Positions 53,218 through 62,011 of a stretch of DNA of 64,000 nt are shown here, in pieces. The notes under the pieces are model-generated. The model was not told where the DNA came from. It did no database searches and saw only the letters and a list, made by a program, of their open reading frames with translations. Source of the DNA: Paenibacillus aestuarii (GTDB taxonomy: Bacteria > Bacillota > Bacilli > Paenibacillales > NBRC-103111); contig NZ_JAQFVF010000005.1 in NCBI RefSeq assembly GCF_027789125.1, forward strand, positions 1 through 64,000, written 5' to 3'. Position numbers and translations under genes: made by a program. How positions within the stretch are numbered: position 1 is the stretch's first letter; every line of letters begins with the position of its first letter.

Positions 53218-56200
53218 ATGCAAGATCCCATAGGCGCTTTTGATAAAATCAAAGAGAATTTTCTGCTTTACATAAAAACTGCATTTGGTACTAGGTTTCC
53301 AGGTTTGGAAGAAGAAAGGGATCGTTTGCTTAAAAAAGATCAAATATTAAGTAGAGAGCCGCTTATAGAGCCTCTGCCTAGATACAAAAGTTCAGAAAAA
53401 AGCGTTTCTTCATTATCTGCTAATGATCTTCCCGGTCTCACGGATGAACAAAGGACAGCATTTAAAAAATTATCTTTGTCAGGACTTGTAAAGGACTTCC
53501 CGCTCCATAGTCACCAAGCAACGATGCTTCAGCGTGCCCTTCAAGGGAAAAACTGTGTCGTTACTGCCGGCACGGGAGGAGGTAAAACTGAATCTTTTCT
53601 TTTGCCATTGTTTGCGCAGTTGGCTAAAGAGATGATTCAGTGGCCAGCCCCGGATAATTATCATAAATATTCGAATGACTGGTGGAAAAATGATCAGTGG
53701 ATTGATTCTTGTAAAGCTGACGATGAATTTACGAAAACTTGTCGAGTACCGCAACGGGGACATGAAAAGCGCCCTGCGGCGATCAGGGCCTTGCTTTTAT
53801 ATCCTATGAATGCACTTGTTGAAGATCAATTAACTCGTTTACGCAAAGCTTTAGATTCTAATAAGGCGAGAAGTACGATTCATCAACTATCTCATGGTAA
53901 TAAAATTTATATGGGGAGATATAACGGAGCGACCCCTGTTGCAGGTCATGAATTTATGCCGCCCAATGATGAGGGAAAACGACTTCCAAATACACGAAAA
54001 ATTGAAGAATTATTAAAGTCTTTACGTTTGGCAGATCAGACTATTTCCGCAGCTAAAGCGTATACCGAACGTCAAGGGGCTAATTCGGATGAGGATATTA
54101 TGTCTTTTTTCCCTTCTTTAGATGGTGCAGAAATGAGATGCCGTTGGGATATGCAAGACGCTCCTCCTGATATTTTTATTACCAACTATTCCATGCTCAG
54201 TATAATGTTGATGAGAGAATCCGATGAAAACTTATTTGAAAAGACAAGGTCATGGTTAGCTGGAGACGACCTACCTGTAGGAATCCGAGAAGAGGCTAAA
54301 AAAGAACGTGTTTTCCATTTAGTTGTTGATGAATTGCATTTATATCGGGGGACTGCAGGAGCGGAGGTTGCTTATTTACTACGTTTACTTTTACTGCGTC
54401 TCGGTTTAACACCTGACCACCCGCAGCTTCGGATTCTTGCTTCGAGTGCCTCTTTACCAGCGGATAATCCTGATAGCTTAAGTTTTTTAAATGATTTTTT
54501 TGGAGCAGAACAGTTTGAAATTATTGAAGGATTACCATCACCGGATTTGGAAGGCGAAGTGAAAGATTATCTTGATCCGAAACCTTTTCAATTACTGGCT
54601 GATAATTATCCGGATATACCCAATCGTGTCTATCAGCAAGTAGCTAGAGACTTGGGTTTTCACAATGAACAAGCTGATGGTAAAAAAATGCTGATTGAAG
54701 CCCTTCTTTCTCAGGAACTAAAGTTTGGACTAAGAATGACATTAGGTTGCGAAGAAAAAGGGAAGAAACGGGCAACAATAATTACCGATTTCGCTAAAAA
54801 AATCTTTGGGAATTCCCAACTTGATCTACGTAACGCGACAAGAGGTCTGCTAATTGCTCGGGGATTAATTGAAGAGTATGAAAAAAGGGATAGCTCCATT
54901 TCTTTACCATCCTTTAGGCTGCATTATTTTTTCAGAAACATCGAAGGATTATGGGCGGCAATTGAACCAATGACTGAAGAACGAACAGTGGGTAAATTGT
55001 ATGCATCGCCACGAATATTGTGCGATACTTCCTCGTCTCGGGTCTTGGAATTATTGTATTGTGAGCACTGTGGTACAGTACTTTATGGAGGAAGTAAACT
55101 TTCACTTCAAGACGGATCATTAGAGCTTTTGTCCACTGAACCAGATATTGAAGGTATACCTGATAAACGTAGTAACCGATTAGTTGAGAAGCGGACATAT
55201 AAAGAGTATGCAGTATTTTGGCCATGCTTACAAAGAATTAACGCTGAAGCCAAGGAATGGAATCAACCCAAAATTAGACCATCTGAAATGGGGAAGCCTT
55301 CCAAAGCAGCTTGGATACCTGCCAGTCTTAATAAACAAACGGGACAAATAGAACGGAATCAAGAGAAAAGCCGATTAAATCCTGACGAGTGGATTAGAGG
55401 TTATTTATATCAACTTTCAATCTCCCCAGAACTAATTGACCGACACTGGGCATTACCATCGGTATGTCCTTGTTGTGCCGCAGACCACACAAGAAAAAGA
55501 CGAATTTCACCTATTCGTGGTTTCCGGACGGGTTTTTCAAAAGTAAGTCAAATTTTCACTAAAGAGCTATTTCAGCAGCTTCCTGGAGAATCAGAACGAA
55601 AGTTGGTTGTATTTTCAGATAGTAGAGAAGATGCAGCTCAAATCTCCAACGGTGTTGAACGCAATCATTATTCTGATTTAATTCGTGAAATTGTTGTTGA
55701 TGAATTAAAATTAAAAGCATATTCGGAACCTCAGCTTTTAGAAGATCTGTTACTAAGTAGAGAACTTACACAGGCGTCCAAGCATTATGCTGAAAAGTAT
55801 CCAGAGCAATACAATGTAATAAGAAGAGATGTTAATTACCATCGTGCGGAATTAAACCCTGATGATCCGTTTTATGAAAGCAATAAAGTAGTAAAGGAAA
55901 AGGCCTCCGAAAGAATTGATGCAATCAAACGTCGTGGGGAAACTGGTATTATTCCAGTTTCATATCTCCTGCCTCCAGGTCATGATCTTTCATCCGTGGG
56001 AGTAGTAGCTCAGCGAATGTTAAAGCTTGGTGTAAATCCAGCAGGAAACGATGTTAAGTTACAAGAATTATATTGGGATAAAAAATCTCATCACTGGACT
56101 GAACTTTTTGATTTTGACCACTTACAGTGGAAACGGGAGAATATATCCCAGAATGCTGAAAGCTCACGTACAAAATTTCGTGACGAAATTTTGGAGTCGA

Positions 56201-58959
56201 TAAGTGATCTGTTATTTGGTCGTTTATATTTTGGTATTGAGTCTGCAGGAATCGGGTGGCCCACAGCTATAAATGATGAATTTGCTGAAGCAGGGGCATT
56301 AAAGTCTGGAATAACAAAAGAAGTATTTATTGAGGTTTGTGATTCTATCACTCGAATTCTAGGTGACTTATATCGTTATTTACCTTCTGATCCGGGATTT
56401 GAAATTAAGTCTGATCCAGATTACTCAAATTCACGACCCGCAGTGAAAGATTATATTAAAGCTGTTGCAGAATTAAATCGTTGTAATGAAATCAAGCTTG
56501 GAGATGCTGTTTTTTCAGCCCTAAACAAGGGGGGGCATGAAACAGCGATATTAAGAACTGAACTTCTTTCCATTAAAGTAACTGCTGAACAAGGCCCCGT
56601 TTGGACTTGTCCTGTTTGCCGACGGATTCACCTTCATCCAGCGGCAGGCATATGTACTTACTGCAAGAATTGTCTTAATAGAGAATCTGATGATACTTGC
56701 CAAAATGTTTGGAAAAGAAATTACGTGTCTAATTCTATTTATGTAAATAAGTTGCCTATTCGCTTGCATTGTGAGGAGCTAACAGCTCAATCTGATGATC
56801 AGGGAGAAAGACAGCGACACTTCCGTGGCATTATTGTGAATTTAGCTAACCAAGAGAGAGATTATATCAAGTCAGTTGATGAAATTGATGTCTTAAGTGT
56901 TACAACTACAATGGAAGTCGGAGTTGATATTGGTAACTTACAATCTGTAATGATGGCAAATATGCCTCCAATGAGATTTAACTATCAACAACGTGTCGGG
57001 CGAGCAGGAAGAAGAAAGCAAGCTTATTCAATCGCACTTACGTTATGCCGCGGCAGAAGCCATGACGAGTACTATTTTACTAACCCTAAAAGTATCACAG
57101 GCGACACTCCACCTGTACCTTTTATTACAATGGGTCAGGAAAGAATTCTAAAGCGAATGATATCAAAAGAGTGTTTACGGAGAGCATTTAAAGGTGTAGG
57201 TGTTCGTTGGTGGGATGGGCCGACGCCACCAGATACACATGGCGAGTTTTCAAAGGCATTGAATTGGTATTCACAAAGGCAAAAAATAAAAGACTGGTTG
57301 TGCTCGAAGCAAGACGAGATTGGTAAGGTTCTTAAAGCACTTGAAATCGAAGATATTCAATCCTTTATACCGTGGGTCACAAATGATCTGATAGACCTGA
57401 TTGATCGGGCAGTTGAAGATTCGGAACTTTCTGGCGAAGGTTTAGCTGAACGTCTTGCCGAAGGTGCAATCCTGCCAATGTTCGGAATGCCGACAAGAAC
57501 TAGATTAATGTACCACGGAATAAGAAAAGAAAATGAGTATAATATTGACCGTGATTTGGACTTAGCTATTACTGAATTTGCTCCAGGATCACAAAAAACT
57601 AAGGACAAGGCAATTCATACTGCCATCGGATTCACCGCTCCATTGCTATACCGTAAAGGTAGAGGATGGTTTACCGCTGAAGGGGGACCATTACCGTTTC
57701 GGCGATATATGAGGCGATGTAAGGTGTGTAATGAAGTTGCTACAAGTCCAAATAAATTTGACGATACCGTATGTCCTCACTGTGGTGCACCTCACAGTGA
57801 GTTTACGGGGGTTACACAATTTCAAATTGCTGTACCTCGGGCTTTCCGTACTGATTTTACTCGTGGGGATGATGCAAAGGAGGATAACACTGTATATACA
57901 GGCAGTCCGACTCTTTTTGCTGAGTCTGCTTCAGCGTCATGGAGTGCCCAAGAAAATTCAAATTGTTCTATCTCTCTAAGTCAAGATGGACGAGTTTGGA
58001 GGATAAACGATAATGGCGGGAATTTATTTAAAGGTGCTATCACTAATAGTCCTCCAGTTGGCTCAAGTATCCAATTAGAAAATCAGTGGATTGATAGCAG
58101 ATATTTAAGTAATGATTTCGTTGGAGAATTAGAGAAAATTGCATTAGCGGCAGGGAAAACAACTGAGGTGCTGCGAATTCGTCCTAGTCAGATTCCATAC
58201 GGTCTTTGTGTAGATCCTGATCGCTCTCAATCCTCTGTAAAAGGGGCACTTTACTCCGCGGCATTTTTGCTGCAACGTATTGTCGCAGATAAGTTAGATA
58301 TTGATCCCGATGAAATCGAGATTGCACACATTGTTAGGAAAAATTTTGATGAAGGTCAATATTTTGGAGAGATAGTTTTGAATGACCGCCTCTCGAATGG
58401 GGCTGGTTTTGTTAGGTACATTGGGGATCATTTCAAAGATATTTTAAAAATAGTGTGTGAGCCGGATCCTGAAAACGATAAGTACTCCAGTTTGCTTAGC
58501 CAACATAATTGTGATTCTTCATGTTATAATTGTTTAAAAGTGTATAGAAATATGGTTTATCATGGTTTATTAGATTGGCGTTTGGGACTATCTTATCTTC
58601 GGCTTTTATCTAATCCGTCTTACTTATGTGGACTGGATAATGATTTTAGTAAGCCTGAACTTAGAGATTGGAAACAAACTGCAACTAGACTGAGGGATGA
58701 TTTTATCACACGTTTTGACGATGGCTCGTCTAGATTCACTCCCATAACGTTAGGGTCATTGCCTGGATTCCGTAATGGAAATAAAACCGTTATAATAGTC
58801 CATCCATTTTGGAACACCAACGATCCAGAAGGAATTTTGGCCGAAGCAAAAGCAGCGGCTGGTCAGAATCATGTTTTTTATCTGGATACATTTAATTTGT
58901 TACGCAGACTAGGTTGGTGTTACCAACATCTTATTCAGCAGATAAGAGTGAGAGCATGA
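53218..58959 (+). CDS. Giant DExH helicase with DUF1998/MZB-type C terminus
   Basis: 1913-residue superfamily 2 helicase. Motif I is AGTGGGKT at residues 117-124, motif II is DELH at 371-374 in VVDELHLYRGTAGAEV, and motif VI is QQRVGRAGRR at 1257-1266. Cysteine clusters suggest zinc sites: C615/C618, C750/C752/C753, a CPVCRR...CTYCKNC group from 1131, C1501 onward (CKVCN...CPHCG), and CDSSCYNC at 1765-1772. The last, followed by HGLLDWRLGLSYLRLL, is the DUF1998 (MZB) signature of MrfA/YprA-type helicases. DruE of Druantia and DISARM DrmA/DrmB share these parts. It should use ATP to move on or remodel invading DNA. ATG 53218 has AAGGAG upstream. Confidence 0.92.
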   Translation: MQDPIGAFDKIKENFLLYIKTAFGTRFPGLEEERDRLLKKDQILSREPLIEPLPRYKSSEKSVSSLSANDLPGLTDEQRTAFKKLSLSGLVKDFPLHSHQATMLQRALQGKNCVVTAGTGGGKTESFLLPLFAQLAKEMIQWPAPDNYHKYSNDWWKNDQWIDSCKADDEFTKTCRVPQRGHEKRPAAIRALLLYPMNALVEDQLTRLRKALDSNKARSTIHQLSHGNKIYMGRYNGATPVAGHEFMPPNDEGKRLPNTRKIEELLKSLRLADQTISAAKAYTERQGANSDEDIMSFFPSLDGAEMRCRWDMQDAPPDIFITNYSMLSIMLMRESDENLFEKTRSWLAGDDLPVGIREEAKKERVFHLVVDELHLYRGTAGAEVAYLLRLLLLRLGLTPDHPQLRILASSASLPADNPDSLSFLNDFFGAEQFEIIEGLPSPDLEGEVKDYLDPKPFQLLADNYPDIPNRVYQQVARDLGFHNEQADGKKMLIEALLSQELKFGLRMTLGCEEKGKKRATIITDFAKKIFGNSQLDLRNATRGLLIARGLIEEYEKRDSSISLPSFRLHYFFRNIEGLWAAIEPMTEERTVGKLYASPRILCDTSSSRVLELLYCEHCGTVLYGGSKLSLQDGSLELLSTEPDIEGIPDKRSNRLVEKRTYKEYAVFWPCLQRINAEAKEWNQPKIRPSEMGKPSKAAWIPASLNKQTGQIERNQEKSRLNPDEWIRGYLYQLSISPELIDRHWALPSVCPCCAADHTRKRRISPIRGFRTGFSKVSQIFTKELFQQLPGESERKLVVFSDSREDAAQISNGVERNHYSDLIREIVVDELKLKAYSEPQLLEDLLLSRELTQASKHYAEKYPEQYNVIRRDVNYHRAELNPDDPFYESNKVVKEKASERIDAIKRRGETGIIPVSYLLPPGHDLSSVGVVAQRMLKLGVNPAGNDVKLQELYWDKKSHHWTELFDFDHLQWKRENISQNAESSRTKFRDEILESISDLLFGRLYFGIESAGIGWPTAINDEFAEAGALKSGITKEVFIEVCDSITRILGDLYRYLPSDPGFEIKSDPDYSNSRPAVKDYIKAVAELNRCNEIKLGDAVFSALNKGGHETAILRTELLSIKVTAEQGPVWTCPVCRRIHLHPAAGICTYCKNCLNRESDDTCQNVWKRNYVSNSIYVNKLPIRLHCEELTAQSDDQGERQRHFRGIIVNLANQERDYIKSVDEIDVLSVTTTMEVGVDIGNLQSVMMANMPPMRFNYQQRVGRAGRRKQAYSIALTLCRGRSHDEYYFTNPKSITGDTPPVPFITMGQERILKRMISKECLRRAFKGVGVRWWDGPTPPDTHGEFSKALNWYSQRQKIKDWLCSKQDEIGKVLKALEIEDIQSFIPWVTNDLIDLIDRAVEDSELSGEGLAERLAEGAILPMFGMPTRTRLMYHGIRKENEYNIDRDLDLAITEFAPGSQKTKDKAIHTAIGFTAPLLYRKGRGWFTAEGGPLPFRRYMRRCKVCNEVATSPNKFDDTVCPHCGAPHSEFTGVTQFQIAVPRAFRTDFTRGDDAKEDNTVYTGSPTLFAESASASWSAQENSNCSISLSQDGRVWRINDNGGNLFKGAITNSPPVGSSIQLENQWIDSRYLSNDFVGELEKIALAAGKTTEVLRIRPSQIPYGLCVDPDRSQSSVKGALYSAAFLLQRIVADKLDIDPDEIEIAHIVRKNFDEGQYFGEIVLNDRLSNGAGFVRYIGDHFKDILKIVCEPDPENDKYSSLLSQHNCDSSCYNCLKVYRNMVYHGLLDWRLGLSYLRLLSNPSYLCGLDNDFSKPELRDWKQTATRLRDDFITRFDDGSSRFTPITLGSLPGFRNGNKTVIIVHPFWNTNDPEGILAEAKAAAGQNHVFYLDTFNLLRRLGWCYQHLIQQIRVRA

Positions 58960-60056
58960 AACCGTACTTTACTCGAATTTTACCAATAAAAGCATTACAG
59001 AGAATATACCCAAGTCGTTTCTTTCAATTAGAGAACTGCTCTTTAAGTGAGTTATGGAATGCTGACAAGGAGACGGAACATATGCTTCCGTCTCCGGAGT
59101 CTAAACTTGGGAACCTGATACACAAATTAATTGATCAGGTAGTAAGAGGTACCATTAAGGATTTAGTCGGATTTGAAAATAAATTCGATGAAGAACTCGA
59201 GGGGATTGAGTATCTTTGGTTCGAAAAACATTTAATTCCTTTAAGGCGGAATATACCTGATTTCGAAGTGAAACGTCAGCATTGCTTAAATAGAGTGAAG
59301 GAAATTCTTAACGAAAAAAGAGTTACCTCCCCTGTTGGTGAAGGGAAGTTTAGAAGAAGAAATGGTAGCAATGTCTGGTTAGAAAGCCAAGACCTTTTAA
59401 TCGGAGGTTACATTGATGAAATAAATCAATTTGGTCCTGTTTTACGTATAATTGATTATAAGTCTGGATCAGTTTATGATCGGGATAAAAATCAATTAAA
59501 AGCAGAATATACAACCCAGTTAAAGTTATATGCTGCTTTATATTACGATAATTTTCAAACTTGGCCCGATGAATTGATAATTAAGCAAGTAGATGGGAAC
59601 GAAATAAGAGTTCCTTTTTCACAAGACGAATGCTTGGCACTATTTCAACAAGCAAAAAATAAATTCTATTATATAAACCAATTAATCAGTAAGAATACTG
59701 ATGCTTCGAAGTTAGCGACTCCCTCACCAGCTAATTGCAAGTATTGTACCTATCGTCCTGTTTGTAACTTTTATCATCAAAACATGGAGGATATTTCGAC
59801 TGAATGGGCTAAAGTGGATCTTTATGGTACTCTTCTTGAAAGAGAAGCATTAGGAAATGGGAAAGAGAGAATTTTATTACAAGCAAAAAACAAGTATTAT
59901 TATATTCGCGGTGTTTCTTCTCGGCATCCAGCTCTCAACGAGAGAAGTCTAACAAATATACGAATTTATAATTTAAGCCGGGACACAAAAAGTAATCACT
60001 TTATGGAGAATAATACTACAACAATCTATATTGACAACCCTCAAGTAAATAGATAA
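58956..60056 (+). CDS. Cas4/AddB-like Fe-S PD-(D/E)XK nuclease
   Basis: 366 residues starting at ATG 58956, which overlaps the helicase stop; an upstream in-frame start at 58914 lies inside the helicase gene. The RecB-type nuclease core has Asp154 in GGYIDE and Asp167-Tyr-Lys169 in IIDYKSG, the D...DxK pattern. Four cysteines, Cys28 and Cys261-x2-Cys264-x5-Cys270 (CKYCTYRPVC), are spaced as in the Cas4/AddB/Dna2 Fe-S nucleases. Its stop ends the four-gene operon. It probably degrades DNA handled by the helicase; that is inference from domain pairing. Confidence 0.9.
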   Translation: MKPYFTRILPIKALQRIYPSRFFQLENCSLSELWNADKETEHMLPSPESKLGNLIHKLIDQVVRGTIKDLVGFENKFDEELEGIEYLWFEKHLIPLRRNIPDFEVKRQHCLNRVKEILNEKRVTSPVGEGKFRRRNGSNVWLESQDLLIGGYIDEINQFGPVLRIIDYKSGSVYDRDKNQLKAEYTTQLKLYAALYYDNFQTWPDELIIKQVDGNEIRVPFSQDECLALFQQAKNKFYYINQLISKNTDASKLATPSPANCKYCTYRPVCNFYHQNMEDISTEWAKVDLYGTLLEREALGNGKERILLQAKNKYYYIRGVSSRHPALNERSLTNIRIYNLSRDTKSNHFMENNTTTIYIDNPQVNR

Positions 60057-60097
60057 GTAAAATATTAGACCTTAATAGCGCATATCCTTACAGTGAA

Positions 60098-60298
60098 TTG
60101 GACAGTTTGGGATCCGTTAAAAGCAAAGGATTGTTCGTGATCCGTGTGGAGGAGCCACCTGAATACTTGCTTAAACATGGGGAAATCAAGTATAACCAAC
60201 TGTGCGACGTTCAGTCCCATTATTGCTGCAAAGTAAATTATTCCCGGCCGTATGATTACGGTAACAAGTTTAATGCCGCAAGAAAGCTTAAGGATTAG
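60098..60298 (+). pseudogene. Possible short ORF or gene fragment
   Basis: An open frame from about 60056 to 60298 without an ATG; TTG 60098 would give 66 residues. The translation looks protein-like (VKSKGLFVIRVEEPPEYLL, CCKVNYSRPYDYGNKFNAARKLKD), and the DNA is less AT-rich than the operon before it. No binding site is seen. It overlaps the end of vsr on the other strand by four bases. It is most likely the tail of a gene whose front was lost at a junction. Confidence 0.35.
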
Positions 60299-60720
60299 CG
60301 AATCATCCGTTGAGCCAGATATACAAATTCTATAATTCGTTCGATTGTCGAATTAATATCCGCATTAATTTCGTGCTCCCAAATCCGTAGGACATGCCAG
60401 TCCTTGTTCGTGTAATAGAGGGTCGTTTCAAGATCCCTGGCTTTATTACGGTGGATCTTGCTTTCCCAAAACTCGATGTTTGACTTCGGGATATGCCCGT
60501 GCAGCTCACACCCGTGCCAAAAACACGAATCGATAAAAATTACGGTTTTATATTTCTTAATTGCGATGTCGGGTTTGCCTTTGAGGTCCTTTACATTTTT
60601 TCGAAAACGAAGGCCGCGCTTCCAAAGTTCGTTTGTAACTTTATCTTCAAGTTTGGTATGAGTGCTGCGGATAGCACTCATATTTTTTTTTCTTTGTTCT
60701 TTAGTCAGTACGTCTGTCAT
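60295..60720 (-). CDS. vsr: Very short patch repair endonuclease
   Basis: Vsr-family nickase of 141 residues that repairs T:G mismatches arising from deamination of 5-methylcytosine. The conserved NMSAIRSTHTKLE start, catalytic Asp51 in GKPDIAI, and CFWHGCELH with zinc-binding and catalytic His/Cys are intact. It is transcribed away from the cytosine methyltransferase gene, with 124 bases between them. It would protect the host from the mutagenic cost of that enzyme. Confidence 0.95.
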   Translation of the reverse strand: MTDVLTKEQRKKNMSAIRSTHTKLEDKVTNELWKRGLRFRKNVKDLKGKPDIAIKKYKTVIFIDSCFWHGCELHGHIPKSNIEFWESKIHRNKARDLETTLYYTNKDWHVLRIWEHEINADINSTIERIIEFVYLAQRMIR

Positions 60721-60844
60721 GACTTATTCCTCATATGTTTATCTTAAGTGGATAATATTTATAATATATTACCCTAGCAGGAAACAACGACTTTCGTGTA
60801 GAATAATAATAGTTTATCAATTTTCGACAAGGGAAGGTTTATCT

Positions 60845-62011
60845 ATGTTTAAAGCCCCGACTTTGTTTACATTTTTTGCTGGTGCTGGTTTTTTGGATCT
60901 TGGTTTTGAAACTAGTGGGTACAATGTTGCGTTTGTAAACGAATACCATAAGCCATTTATGGACACTTATAGACACGCAAGAAAAGGAATGAAAGATGTT
61001 TTCAATCTACATGAACCTGAATTTGGATATCATGTCCAAGATGTATCGGATTTTATACAGGAACCTGAAAATACAATACTGTCCCATCGGATAGAGGAGT
61101 GCCGCAAGCGCGGCGAATTGATTGGTTTTATCGGTGGGCCGCCATGTCCTGATTTCTCTGTAGGCGGTAAAAACAGGGGCTTTGAAGGTGATAACGGTAA
61201 ATTAACGGCAACATATGTTGAGCTCATTTGCCAGCAACAGCCTGACTTTTTCATCTTTGAAAATGTCAAAGGTCTGTGGAGAACACAAAAACACCGCAGT
61301 TTCTTTGATCAAATGATACAAAAGTTAAAAGAAAACGGTTATATGACAACTGCAAAACTCATCAATGCCATCGAATTCGGTGCGCCGCAGGTAAGGGAGC
61401 GCATAATTTTATTTGGGATCCGCGGAAAATCGGCTTCTGAACTTGGTATTGAACTTCAGAAGGGCCAGACACTCGATGACATTTTCCCATGGGAGAAACA
61501 TATCAAATACAAAGCGGAAGACATCGCAAAAATGCCTTTTCCGACAATGGATCCGTTTGCAGAAAAAAGTTTATTGCCAATGCCCGAGGGTCTACCAGAG
61601 GAGTTGACGGTAGAATACTGGTTCAGGAAAAATGATGTGAAAAATCATCCGAACACCCAGCAGTATTTTAAGCCAAGAGCAGGACTTGCGAAGTTTGAAG
61701 TGATCCCAGAAGGCGACGATTCGAAGAAGTCTTATAAACGCCTTCACAGGTGGAGATATTCGCCTACGGCTGCTTACGGCAATAATGAAGTTCATTTGCA
61801 CCCGTACGAAGCCAGAAGAATCTCTGTGGCCGAAGCGTTGGCCATACAATCGTTACCGAAGGAATATACCCTCCCAGATGATATCACGCTCTCAAACGCC
61901 TTCAAAACGGTTGGTAACGGGGTTCCCTATTTGGCTGCCAAAGGCATCGCGCAAACAGTGCTTGATTTCATATGGGTTGGGGAGAGAGTCTATGAGGTTA
62001 ACAGCCGATGA
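60845..62011 (+). CDS. DNA (cytosine-5) methyltransferase
   Basis: 388 residues. Motif I is FTFFAGAGFLDLGF at the N terminus, motif IV is GGPPCPDFS with catalytic Cys101, motif VI is FENVKG, motif VIII is GAPQVRERIILFGI, and motif X is TVGNGVPYLAA. PCP in place of the more usual PCQ is a minor variant. ATG 60845 follows GGGAAGG; a longer frame from 60662 covers the vsr start and is rejected. The target sequence cannot be read. Together with Vsr and the overlapping next gene it forms a restriction-modification module. Confidence 0.94.
   Translation: MFKAPTLFTFFAGAGFLDLGFETSGYNVAFVNEYHKPFMDTYRHARKGMKDVFNLHEPEFGYHVQDVSDFIQEPENTILSHRIEECRKRGELIGFIGGPPCPDFSVGGKNRGFEGDNGKLTATYVELICQQQPDFFIFENVKGLWRTQKHRSFFDQMIQKLKENGYMTTAKLINAIEFGAPQVRERIILFGIRGKSASELGIELQKGQTLDDIFPWEKHIKYKAEDIAKMPFPTMDPFAEKSLLPMPEGLPEELTVEYWFRKNDVKNHPNTQQYFKPRAGLAKFEVIPEGDDSKKSYKRLHRWRYSPTAAYGNNEVHLHPYEARRISVAEALAIQSLPKEYTLPDDITLSNAFKTVGNGVPYLAAKGIAQTVLDFIWVGERVYEVNSR

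Noticed and set aside
50253-60056. Direct naming of the operon as DISARM
   Set aside because: No separate DUF1998 protein (DrmB) and no phospholipase-D protein (DrmC) are present; the DUF1998-like part is fused to the helicase.
60662-60844. 61-residue hydrophobic N-terminal extension of the cytosine methyltransferase
   Set aside because: It overlaps the divergent vsr start and promoter region; motif I begins right after ATG 60845, which has a good binding site.
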